Positions 1 to 7,077 of a stretch of DNA of 18,697 bases are shown here, one piece after another. The position numbers and the translations under genes were made by a program. The stretch covers positions 1-18,697 of the forward strand of contig CAKPZU010000030.1 of assembly GCA_934215405.1 (NCBI GenBank), given 5' to 3'. Every line of letters begins with the position of its first letter. The first letter of the stretch is position 1. The notes below the pieces were generated by a model that was not told the origin of the DNA, did no database searches, and worked only from the letters and a program-made list of their open reading frames with translations. The stretch comes from an uncultured Bacilli bacterium (lineage in GTDB: Bacteria > Bacillota_I > Bacilli_A > RFN20 > CAG-631).

Positions 1-772
1 GTATTTCATTATTAATTCCTTCAATGCATTTTTCGCACAAACAATTAGGACATTTATATAATATTCTATCAATATGGTTAGCCTTACTTAGAGAATGTAT
101 TTTTATATTATTCTCACGTTGGTATTTATATTCATCATATGGGAAATATTTATTTATTCTATCTTGTATTTCCTCAGCTGATAAATTTGCTACCTCATCC
201 TTATTAACTACCATTTTAGCAGTAAAAATTAATGGTACCTCTTTATTTAAAGGCTTTGTGTTCCATCTTGGTGAATATAAGTAATTTCCCTTTTGATTAA
301 TAACAATTACTGGAACATTGGCCATCTTAGCAAGCTTTCCTAAGCTTTGGTCAATCATATTATTTACTCCAGCAAAGGAATAGGTTGCCTCAGGATAAAT
401 TGAAACTATATTTCCCTTTTTTAGTAATCTTACAATTGTTCTAATTATTGACATATCACGATAATGGACCTTTTTAGGTATACAGCCAAGCCTTCTCATA
501 ATCCATTCTTTATAAACAAATTCATCTATGCTTGAAATGTAATATGAGCGTCTAGGAAACAAAAATTTTTCAAGCAACTTAAAATCAGTAAAGCACATAT
601 GATTTGAAACAATCAAGCACCCGCCTTTAATTCTTTTAAAGTTTTCTTTGATTATTTTATGCTTTACACTAAGCAGCATAAAATTTACAACAAGCCAAAT
701 AATTGGCTGTAAATACCACCTTGTTTTAATTGGTTTTCTATTAAAGTCGATTTTTTTATATGATTGTTCCAT
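1..772 (-). CDS. PlsC-like 1-acylglycerol-3-phosphate acyltransferase, cut by window edge
   Basis: Translating the minus strand from the ATG at 770-772 gives 257 uninterrupted residues that run off the left edge. Around residues 60-65 is NHMCFTD, the acyltransferase HX4D catalytic motif. About 60 residues later comes YPEATYS, matching the family FPEGTRS acyl-acceptor motif. These indicate a membrane-associated enzyme that adds an acyl chain to a lysophospholipid, normally in phosphatidic acid synthesis. There is a short hydrophobic stretch near residues 25-38. The visible C-terminal part continues past the usual acyltransferase fold and holds a cysteine cluster (CPNC, then CEKC), probably the start of a zinc ribbon. 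The gene follows the MATE exporter by 6 bases, and its Shine-Dalgarno AGGAG lies inside the end of that gene, so the two are probably cotranscribed. The substrate is not determined by sequence, and the C-terminus is unseen. Confidence 0.85.
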   Translation of the reverse strand, partial: MEQSYKKIDFNRKPIKTRWYLQPIIWLVVNFMLLSVKHKIIKENFKRIKGGCLIVSNHMCFTDFKLLEKFLFPRRSYYISSIDEFVYKEWIMRRLGCIPKKVHYRDMSIIRTIVRLLKKGNIVSIYPEATYSFAGVNNMIDQSLGKLAKMANVPVIVINQKGNYLYSPRWNTKPLNKEVPLIFTAKMVVNKDEVANLSAEEIQDRINKYFPYDEYKYQRENNIKIHSLSKANHIDRILYKCPNCLCEKCIEGINNEI

Positions 773-778
773 AATTAA

Positions 779-2194
779 TTAAGCTCCTAGTGGCTTTATT
801 TTATCACGATATACTTTTTTAAACAAGATAATAGCAATTATTAAGGCTCCAAGCTCAGCAATTAAAAATGAAAGCCAAACTAAATCTAGATTTTTAGTTA
901 ATGAAAATAAATAGGCAACAGGTAATAAAATTACGATTTGTCTAACAATAGAGCAAATCATTGAATAAAAGCTATTTCCTAAGGCTTGAAGCATTGATAA
1001 AATAACTATACAAAAGGCCGCAACTAAAAAGCTAATAGATATAATTCTAAGGCATGGCACTCCAATGCTTGCAAGCTGATTTGCTACATCTTCATTTTCT
1101 GCAAACAATGATAATAATTCACGAGGAAAAATCATAAAGGCTAATGTTCCAAGTGACATCATAATAAATACAAATATCAAGGAATACTTAAATGTTTTCA
1201 TCATTTTTTCTTTATTTTTTGCTCCATAATTATAGGCAACAATTGGAACCATAGCATTATTCAAACCAAATACAGGCATAAAAAACACAGAATTTAATTT
1301 AAAATATAAGCCAAATACTGTTTGTGGTAAATCTTTATAATAAGTATCTGTATTAGGTATTTTTACATCTTCAAAAATCATTAAAATTTTATTAAATACA
1401 AATGTTAAAATTGAAGCAATTGCTGCCATTATAGCGCTTGGAATTCCAATTATTAATATTTCTTTAATTAATTTAAAATCAATTTTTAATGTCTGCTTAT
1501 TAAAATGAATTTCTTTATTTAAAAAGACATTTAATAATAATCCTATAAAGCAACCAAAGAATTGACCAATAATTGTTGCTAAAGCAGCTCCTTTAATACC
1601 CATTTCAGGAAAAATCCACCAGCCAAAAATCAAAAATGGGTCTAAAACAATATTTATTATTGCTCCAGAGGCTTGAGCAAACATTACCAATAATGTTTTT
1701 CCAGTAGATTGTAATAGTTTTTCAAATGTTATTGAAAATATAAGGCCAAAGGCCCCAATAACAACAATTCTTAAATAGTCTATTCCTTCTTCAATAACCT
1801 TAGTATTTGAAGAAATAGCATTCATATATAATGGCATTAGTGTTAAACCAATAACCATAAAAACAATAGTTATAGCAAGCATAATATAGCAGCCATTACT
1901 TGCCGCTAAAGAGGCTTTAGTTTTATTTTTCTCTCCCAAGCTTTTAGATAAAACCGCATTAATTCCTACCCCAATTCCAGTTGACATAGCAATAATTAAA
2001 TTTTGCATAGGCCAAGCTAAGCCAACGGCAGTTAAAGCATCATTTGAATACTTTCCAACATAAATACTATCAACAACATTATATAAAGATTGTATAAGCA
2101 TTGAAATTATCATTGGAAAAGCCATTGATAATAATAATTTTAAAACAGGAGTTGTTCCCATCTTGTTTTCTTTTATTGTTTCTATTTTTTCCAT
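779..2194 (-). CDS. MATE-family multidrug/Na+ (or H+) antiporter
   Basis: This is a 471-residue polytopic membrane protein, close to the usual 440-470 of the family, with about twelve hydrophobic segments in two halves. The N-terminal stretch (PMIISMLIQSLYNVVDSIYV, residues 27-46, then GVGINAVLSKSLGEKN) is typical of the MATE exporters of Firmicutes related to MepA/NorM/DinF. These exchange cations for drugs or metabolites across the cytoplasmic membrane. The start at 2194 is preceded by AAGGAGT with 11 bases spacing. A second in-frame ATG twelve codons on (Met-Gly-Thr-Thr) is possible but has no better ribosome site. A perfect TATAAT lies 32 bases upstream. The gene probably heads a two-gene transcript with the acyltransferase. 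The substrate cannot be read from the sequence. Confidence 0.9.
   Translation of the reverse strand: MEKIETIKENKMGTTPVLKLLLSMAFPMIISMLIQSLYNVVDSIYVGKYSNDALTAVGLAWPMQNLIIAMSTGIGVGINAVLSKSLGEKNKTKASLAASNGCYIMLAITIVFMVIGLTLMPLYMNAISSNTKVIEEGIDYLRIVVIGAFGLIFSITFEKLLQSTGKTLLVMFAQASGAIINIVLDPFLIFGWWIFPEMGIKGAALATIIGQFFGCFIGLLLNVFLNKEIHFNKQTLKIDFKLIKEILIIGIPSAIMAAIASILTFVFNKILMIFEDVKIPNTDTYYKDLPQTVFGLYFKLNSVFFMPVFGLNNAMVPIVAYNYGAKNKEKMMKTFKYSLIFVFIMMSLGTLAFMIFPRELLSLFAENEDVANQLASIGVPCLRIISISFLVAAFCIVILSMLQALGNSFYSMICSIVRQIVILLPVAYLFSLTKNLDLVWLSFLIAELGALIIAIILFKKVYRDKIKPLGA
784..788 (-). promoter_or_regulatory. Ribosome binding site of the acyltransferase gene
   Basis: AGGAG on the minus strand sits 11 bases before the ATG at 772, inside the last codons of the upstream MATE gene. 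It supports the chosen start and suggests translation coupled to, or following, the exporter. Confidence 0.6.
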
Positions 2195-2225
2195 TTTTTT
2201 TACTACTCCTTATGCAAACTCTATT

Positions 2226-2231
2226 ATTATA
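2226..2231 (-). promoter_or_regulatory. Candidate -10 box for the MATE-acyltransferase operon
   Basis: TATAAT on the minus strand would place the transcript start near 2219, giving a leader of about 25 bases with AAGGAGT at 2205-2211. I see no good -35 at 16-18 bases, so the call rests on the -10 and its position only. Confidence 0.35.
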
Positions 2232-2269
2232 CTATTAATATAATATAAAATCTATATTTAAATACATTT

Positions 2270-2304
2270 GTAAAATAAAAGGCTAGCCTTTAATAACTAA
2301 CCTT
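2270..2304 (-). terminator. Weak Rho-independent terminator of the phosphohexomutase gene
   Basis: Reading the minus strand, AAGGTTAG (2304-2297) can pair with CTAGCCTT (2286-2279), including one G-U pair, across a 10-base loop. TTATTTTA follows. The stem begins inside the stop codon of the phosphohexomutase. The imperfect T tract suggests leaky termination into the MATE gene. Confidence 0.5.
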
Positions 2305-3721
2305 AATTATTTTCATTTTCTATAACAAATTCCTTTAATGTGTTTGCAATCTCAATACATTTTTCCTTACTTTCCATTTCACAAACAACACGAATTACTT
2401 TTTCTGTTCCTGAAAATCTTAATACAGCAAAGCAATTATTATCAAAGTAATATTTATAATTATTATTAATTTTTTTAAAATCATTTACCTTTAAAGAAAA
2501 AGAAGGTGTTTTGTTTAAAAAAGCAGCATTTAATTTTTCTTTATCTTTAAAATTAATTTGATCTTCATAATAATAATTACTATAATTAGCAAATTCTTTT
2601 ACTTCTTCAATAATCTTTGAAACAGGTTTCTTTAATGCTAAAACCATTTTTAAAAATAAAGCTGATGAAAAAGTTGAATCCTTTCCATATATATAATCCT
2701 TTATAGTTAAACCACCACTTGATTCGCCACCAACTAAAGCATCATATTTTTTCATAGCACTAGTAATGTTTTTAAAGCCAACATCAACCTCATGGCATTT
2801 ATAGTTTAGCTTGCTAGCAACAGCATCTATTAAGCTTGAAGTAGTTAAGTTTTTAACAATGTCACCCTTTAAATGACAATATTTCACTAAATAATAATAT
2901 GAAGCTGCTAAAATTTCATTAGCATCGATATAATTTCCATTTTCATCTAAAATAGCAAGTCTATCACAATCAGAATCAGTACCAATTGCTAAGTCATATT
3001 TTCCATTAACAACCATATCTTTAATTAATTCCATATTTTTAATAGTTGGATTTGGCATTTTAAAATTAAAGAAGGCTTCATGCTTATCCTCAATCATTTT
3101 ATAGTTATTAATATTTAGCATTTCACACATTTTTCGTAATGTAATAATACCTGTTCCATAAATAGGATCAATTAAAACTTTCAAGTTATTATCTACTTTA
3201 TTATTTAAATTTAAGAATTTTTCTAAATTATCATAATATAGATTTAAAAAATCAATTTCTTCAACTAGTTTTCCTTTTAAAGCTATATCATAATCAACTG
3301 ATTTAACATCTTTTATAGTTTTTATAATATTTTCAATAGCAGATGTTACTTCAACACTAGCATCTTGTCCATCAAGTTCAAAAAGCTTAACGCCATTATA
3401 ATAATAAGGATTATGAGAAGCTGTTATCATAATTCCATATTGGCAATGATTTTCCTTACAAATATTCATTACCACTGGTGTTGGTATTGCACTATTTGAT
3501 ATATATACTTTAATATCATTAGCACATAAGGTTTCAACCATCCATTTTGCAGCAAAATCAGATGCAAAACGATAATCATATCCTACATATATTTCTTTTT
3601 TAGCATTTGTAGTATTCATTAATGTAGCTAAAGCTTGAGCAATTAGTTTTACATTTTCCTTTGTAAAATCATCGGCAATAATTCCTCGAAAGCCACCTGT
3701 TCCAAATTTTATATCATTCAT
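2303..3721 (-). CDS. Phosphoglucomutase/phosphomannomutase (alpha-D-phosphohexomutase family)
   Basis: This is a complete 472-residue cytoplasmic enzyme with all four family signatures: GTGGFRG at 7-13; the phosphoserine loop TASHNP with catalytic Ser102; the Mg2+ loop DSDCDR with Asp249, Asp251 and Asp253; the sugar-binding GGESSGG loop at 331-337; and the phosphate-binding RFSGTE at 435-440. It should interconvert hexose-1-phosphate and hexose-6-phosphate. Length and motifs separate it from GlmM-type phosphoglucosamine mutases, which carry RHSGTEP-like and GGEQSGH loops, but the exact substrate (glucose or mannose phosphate) is not settled. The Mg2+ loop has Ser and Cys where Pro and Ala are usual, with the metal-binding aspartates kept. 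The start has GGGAG 9 bases upstream. The gene is divergent from the sugar-type ABC operon, so it may share control through the 260-base gap. Confidence 0.92.
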   Translation of the reverse strand: MNDIKFGTGGFRGIIADDFTKENVKLIAQALATLMNTTNAKKEIYVGYDYRFASDFAAKWMVETLCANDIKVYISNSAIPTPVVMNICKENHCQYGIMITASHNPYYYNGVKLFELDGQDASVEVTSAIENIIKTIKDVKSVDYDIALKGKLVEEIDFLNLYYDNLEKFLNLNNKVDNNLKVLIDPIYGTGIITLRKMCEMLNINNYKMIEDKHEAFFNFKMPNPTIKNMELIKDMVVNGKYDLAIGTDSDCDRLAILDENGNYIDANEILAASYYYLVKYCHLKGDIVKNLTTSSLIDAVASKLNYKCHEVDVGFKNITSAMKKYDALVGGESSGGLTIKDYIYGKDSTFSSALFLKMVLALKKPVSKIIEEVKEFANYSNYYYEDQINFKDKEKLNAAFLNKTPSFSLKVNDFKKINNNYKYYFDNNCFAVLRFSGTEKVIRVVCEMESKEKCIEIANTLKEFVIENENN

Positions 3722-3741
3722 ATTATTTTTCTCCCGTAAAG

Positions 3742-3770
3742 ATTTTACTATAATAGTAAATTAAAAGCAA
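3742..3770 (-). promoter_or_regulatory. Candidate promoter of the phosphohexomutase gene with overlapping palindrome
   Basis: On the minus strand TTGCTT (3765-3770) and TAAAAT (3742-3747) are 17 bases apart. The predicted start would fall very close to the GGGAG ribosome site (3731-3735), which weakens this reading. A TTTACTA-TAA-TAGTAAA inverted repeat (3744-3760) overlaps the -10 and could be an operator or chance in AT-rich DNA. Confidence 0.3.
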
Positions 3771-3859
3771 TTTAAATATACATTAATATTTTTTAATGCC
3801 AAAAAACTGACAATTTGTAATTATTTTGTTTAAAAAGTAAATTTCTTGTAAATTTTTGC

Positions 3860-3888
3860 TTGCTTTGTAAACGCTTTCAGTCTATAAT
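3860..3888 (+). promoter_or_regulatory. Sigma-A promoter of the ABC import operon
   Basis: A -35 of TTGCTT (3860-3865) and a perfect -10 TATAAT (3883-3888) are separated by exactly 17 bases. The predicted start is near 3895, giving a leader of about 87 bases. The whole spacer is occupied by a cre-like operator (3866-3879), so binding there should block RNA polymerase. Confidence 0.75.
3866..3879 (+). promoter_or_regulatory. cre (catabolite-responsive element) operator, probable CcpA site
   Basis: TGTAAACGCTTTCA matches every position of the Bacillus-type cre consensus TGWAANCGNTNWCA. It lies between -35 and -10, a position where CcpA-HPr(Ser-P) represses. A local LacI-family regulator with a similar operator is an alternative. 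No regulator gene lies in the window. Confidence 0.8.
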
Positions 3889-3964
3889 AAGGTCAGTTAA
3901 AAGAATCTGTTCAATATTAAAGTAAATATGAATCAAGATTTTTAACGCTTAATTTTTTTCAAAT

Positions 3965-3969
3965 GGAGG
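3965..3969 (+). promoter_or_regulatory. Ribosome binding site of the substrate-binding protein gene
   Basis: GGAGG lies 12 bases before the ATG at 3982. The spacing is rather long but this is the only Shine-Dalgarno sequence near, and the start gives a proper lipoprotein signal peptide. Confidence 0.55.
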
Positions 3970-3981
3970 ACAAATAATATT

Positions 3982-5166
3982 ATGAAAAAATTAGTTTTAG
4001 GTGTTGCATTACTTACAACTTTATCTTCACTTTCATTAGTTAGCTGTGGAAAATCTACAGAAAAGAACATTGATGATCTTGTTAAAGCAGCTAGTAAAAT
4101 GACTGAAGAAGAATTAATCGCTAAGGCAAAAGAAGAAACTGGAGCATTTAATGCTTATGGAAACACTTCACGTATTACTGATGCTGTTAACAATTTCAAA
4201 GCAAAATATGGTAGCTTAATCAATTTAACAGAAGCTACAGGTACAAAGAAAAAGGATACAGAAATTTATACAAATTTAACTTCTGAATATACTGCAAATG
4301 ATAATTCAAGCGGTGCTTCATTTGTATTAGTACAAGACTCAGCATCTTTAGCAGCTTATAGAAGCAATTCAAATGTATTAACTAACTATTATCCTGAATC
4401 ATTAGTTGGTAAGCTTGATCAAAATGAATTAGTTCCACTAACTCAACAATACATCAACAAATTATTTATGTGGAATAATACAGCTAAAGAAGAAGCTCCT
4501 AAATTTTCAAATGTTTGGGAATTAACTGAAGCAAAATTCAAAAACAAGATTTACTTTAAGAGTCCAACTTCAGAACAAGTTAATATGAACTTCTTAATTA
4601 TGCTAACTAGCGATGAATGGGTTGGAAAATTAACTACTGCTTATAAATCATACTTCGGTGCTGATTATGTTGCTGATTCTAAGTATGAATCAATTGCTTA
4701 TAAATGGATTGCCGAATTCTTAGCAAATGCTGATACAGCATCATACGATTCAGATACTAAGATGGCAGCTGGCGTTGCTAAAGAAGAAAACAAAGATAAA
4801 GTAGGTTTATTTGTTTTATCAAAGCTAAGAGATAAATCTGTAGCAAGCGATAATTTAACAGTTGGAGCATGGGAAAAAGAAGGTATTACTCCATTTGCTG
4901 GATTTATGTATTCAATGTATGCACAAGTAGCAACAAATGCACCACGTCCATATACAGCTATGTTATTTACTAATTATTTAATGACTGCTGAAGGATTTAC
5001 TCCATGGGGTGGATCAATTGGTGGATATTCTTCAAATGTAGACATTCCTGTTAAAGAAGGAGATAAGGATGTTGCATTCTATAAGCAATGCTTAGTATTT
5101 GAAAATGGAGAATACATTAACTCAGTAAAAGTTAAGGTTGAAGACTTCATCAACAAGAGACTTTAA
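3982..5166 (+). CDS. ABC importer substrate-binding lipoprotein (iron/sugar-phosphate/polyamine-type fold)
   Basis: This is a 394-residue exported protein. The signal peptide (Met-Lys-Lys, then hydrophobic core) ends in the lipobox LVSC with lipidation at Cys22, so it should be tethered outside the membrane and pass its ligand to the downstream permease. After a charged linker, residues near 50-65 (GAFNAYGNTSRI) match the opening beta strand and ligand loop of periplasmic-binding proteins of the Fe(III)/2-aminoethylphosphonate/AfuA class. The sequence continues with the Trp- and Tyr-rich C-terminal lobe typical of such proteins. It is first in the operon behind a cre-controlled promoter and is followed by a stem-loop, an arrangement that usually makes the binding protein more abundant than its permease. 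The ligand is uncertain; regulation and neighbours favour a sugar or sugar phosphate over iron. Confidence 0.85.
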   Translation: MKKLVLGVALLTTLSSLSLVSCGKSTEKNIDDLVKAASKMTEEELIAKAKEETGAFNAYGNTSRITDAVNNFKAKYGSLINLTEATGTKKKDTEIYTNLTSEYTANDNSSGASFVLVQDSASLAAYRSNSNVLTNYYPESLVGKLDQNELVPLTQQYINKLFMWNNTAKEEAPKFSNVWELTEAKFKNKIYFKSPTSEQVNMNFLIMLTSDEWVGKLTTAYKSYFGADYVADSKYESIAYKWIAEFLANADTASYDSDTKMAAGVAKEENKDKVGLFVLSKLRDKSVASDNLTVGAWEKEGITPFAGFMYSMYAQVATNAPRPYTAMLFTNYLMTAEGFTPWGGSIGGYSSNVDIPVKEGDKDVAFYKQCLVFENGEYINSVKVKVEDFINKRL

Positions 5167-5186
5167 TTAGTTAGCTTAGGTTATCT

Positions 5187-5216
5187 AGGTGGGTAATAAA
5201 TCCCACCTTACTTTTT
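5187..5216 (+). terminator. Intra-operon stem-loop (leaky terminator or mRNA-stabilising hairpin)
   Basis: AGGTGGG (5187-5193) pairs perfectly with CCCACCT (5202-5208) over an 8-base loop, followed shortly by TTTTT (5212-5216). It lies between the binding-protein stop and the permease ribosome site AAGGAG (5219-5224). It probably reduces readthrough to, or uncouples, permease expression. Confidence 0.6.
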
Positions 5217-5231
5217 ATAAGGAGATTTTAT

Positions 5232-7073
5232 ATGAATTCAGAAAATATCGTAGTTGAGGAAAATGTAAAAAAATCCTTTGACTTTAAAAAAATTTTAAAT
5301 CATATTAAAAAATATTTTTCGAATCCTGCAAATATTATTTTAGTAGTCTTTGGCATTATATTAGCTTTTTTTACAATTTATCCACTAATTTCATTAGTAC
5401 AAGCAACATTTTCTGTAAGTATATCAGAAGCTGCAAAAAACAATCTTCGATTTGGTAGCTTTACAACATTATGGTGGAAAAGAATTTTTGCTTCAAGCAT
5501 GAGTAAAACCTACTTTTGGGTGCCACTTAAAAATTCTATATTAATGTCTTTGCTTGCAAGTATTATTGCTATTTTATATGGTGGTATAGTTGCTTTTCTA
5601 ATTACTAGAACTAATATTAAAGGAAAGAAATTTCTATCGACAATATTTGTATTTCCATACATTATGCCTTCATGGACACTTGCAACATTTTGGAAGCAAT
5701 TTTTCCAAAACCCATCAATTGGTACTGGTGAAGGTGGAATGCTTTATAACATATTTAAATTATCAGTTCCATATAATATGGTTTATGGTATAGTTCCATG
5801 TGCTATAGTTTTAGGTTTACACTATGCCCCATTTGCTTATATTTTAATTGGTGGTATTTTAAGAAATATGGATGCAAACCTAGAAGAAGCAGCCACAATC
5901 TTAAAAGCAAATAGATGGAAAATTATTCGTAAAATTACACTTCCAATTGTAATGCCAGCTATTTTATCAACATTCTTACTTGTATTTGCAAGTTCAATGA
6001 GTGCTTATGCTGTACCACAATATTTAGCTGGTTATAAAATAGTTGATGGTGCTACAAAGAATGTATATGTTTTAACAACATATATGAAATACTTTATTAA
6101 TCAAGGTGACTATGGCCAAGGTTACATTTTATCTATTATTATGATTATATTTGGCGTTGGAATTTTAGCCTTAAATCAATGGTTTACAGGTAAAAGAAAA
6201 TCATTTACAACAGTATCTGGTAAGAGTGGGCAAGTATCATACATCAACTTAAAGAAATGGAATATTCCAGCATCAATTCTTCTAGTATTATTATCAGTAT
6301 TTTGCTCAATTGTACCATTAATTACATTTGCCCTTGAATCATTATGTGTAGTACCAGGTGATTACTCAACTCTTACTCTTCAATTCTGGATATCAAAAAC
6401 AACAACTGATGCAAATAACGGATTAAAGGGTATATTCTATGAGCCACAAGTTTGGAAAGCTTTCAAAAATAGTTTATTACTTGCTGTATTATGTGCATTA
6501 ATAGCTGGTACTCTTGGTATATTTATTGGATATGCCGTTGCTAAAAAAAGAGGAACATGGCTTTCAAAGCTTGTTGATAACTTAGCATTCTTGCCTTACT
6601 TAATGCCATCAATTGCCTTAGGTGCTGCATTCCTTGCAATTGGAACAAACCTTGGTATACAAGGGTCAATGCTTTTACTTGTATTAGTAGGTGGCATTAA
6701 ATATTTACCATTTGCTTCAAGAAGTGGAATTAACGCTATGCTTCAATTATCAAATGAAATTGAAGAAGCAGCTATAATCGTAAATGTTCCTTGGTGGAAG
6801 CGTATGCTAAGAGTTATCTTCCCAATTCAAAAATCAACATTTATTTCAGGTTATTTATTACCATTTACTTCTTGTATGAGAGAATTATCATTATTCGTTT
6901 TATTAGCATCAGGCTCAACAACATTATTAACTACATTACTTGATAGTTGGACACAATGGTGGCCACAATCAGCTAATGCATTAAACTTATTAATTATCGT
7001 TACAGTTTTATTAATTAACTTTATCGTTAATAAATTAACTGGTGCTTCAATTGACAAAGGTGTAGGAGGATAG
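5232..7073 (+). CDS. Fused two-domain ABC importer permease
   Basis: This 613-residue inner-membrane protein carries two permease halves in one chain, about twice the usual length of an ABC sugar permease. The first half (about 35-315) holds the cytoplasmic EAA loop EEAATILKANRWKIIRKITLP (residues 218-238; Glu218, Glu219, Ala220, Ala221, Pro238). The second (about 345-605) repeats it at 511-531 (EEAAIIVNVPWWKR, then FP). These loops dock on the ATPase. The double architecture is known from FbpB/AfuB/BitB-type permeases. A charged stretch of about 25 residues precedes the first membrane span. AAGGAG is 7 bases before the start, and the ATPase follows after 4 bases, so the pair is tightly coupled. 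One polypeptide should form the whole translocation channel with an ATPase dimer. Confidence 0.9.
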   Translation: MNSENIVVEENVKKSFDFKKILNHIKKYFSNPANIILVVFGIILAFFTIYPLISLVQATFSVSISEAAKNNLRFGSFTTLWWKRIFASSMSKTYFWVPLKNSILMSLLASIIAILYGGIVAFLITRTNIKGKKFLSTIFVFPYIMPSWTLATFWKQFFQNPSIGTGEGGMLYNIFKLSVPYNMVYGIVPCAIVLGLHYAPFAYILIGGILRNMDANLEEAATILKANRWKIIRKITLPIVMPAILSTFLLVFASSMSAYAVPQYLAGYKIVDGATKNVYVLTTYMKYFINQGDYGQGYILSIIMIIFGVGILALNQWFTGKRKSFTTVSGKSGQVSYINLKKWNIPASILLVLLSVFCSIVPLITFALESLCVVPGDYSTLTLQFWISKTTTDANNGLKGIFYEPQVWKAFKNSLLLAVLCALIAGTLGIFIGYAVAKKRGTWLSKLVDNLAFLPYLMPSIALGAAFLAIGTNLGIQGSMLLLVLVGGIKYLPFASRSGINAMLQLSNEIEEAAIIVNVPWWKRMLRVIFPIQKSTFISGYLLPFTSCMRELSLFVLLASGSTTLLTTLLDSWTQWWPQSANALNLLIIVTVLLINFIVNKLTGASIDKGVGG

Positions 7074-7077
7074 GATT

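Noticed and set aside
24..284. Open frame of 86 codons on the plus strand
   Set aside because: It lies antisense within the acyltransferase, whose minus-strand frame carries conserved motifs; the plus frame has no ribosome site or recognisable domain.
3928..3945. Five-codon upstream frame (ATG to TAA) in the importer leader
   Set aside because: No convincing ribosome site and too short to support as a leader peptide without conservation data.
3940..3953. Second cre-like site (TTTAACGCTTAA) in the importer leader
   Set aside because: The core ACGCT is there but the required outer TG and CA are missing.
6851..7057. Minus-strand frame of 68 codons
   Set aside because: It is a shadow of the permease's second half, which has a conserved EAA loop and tight operon spacing.
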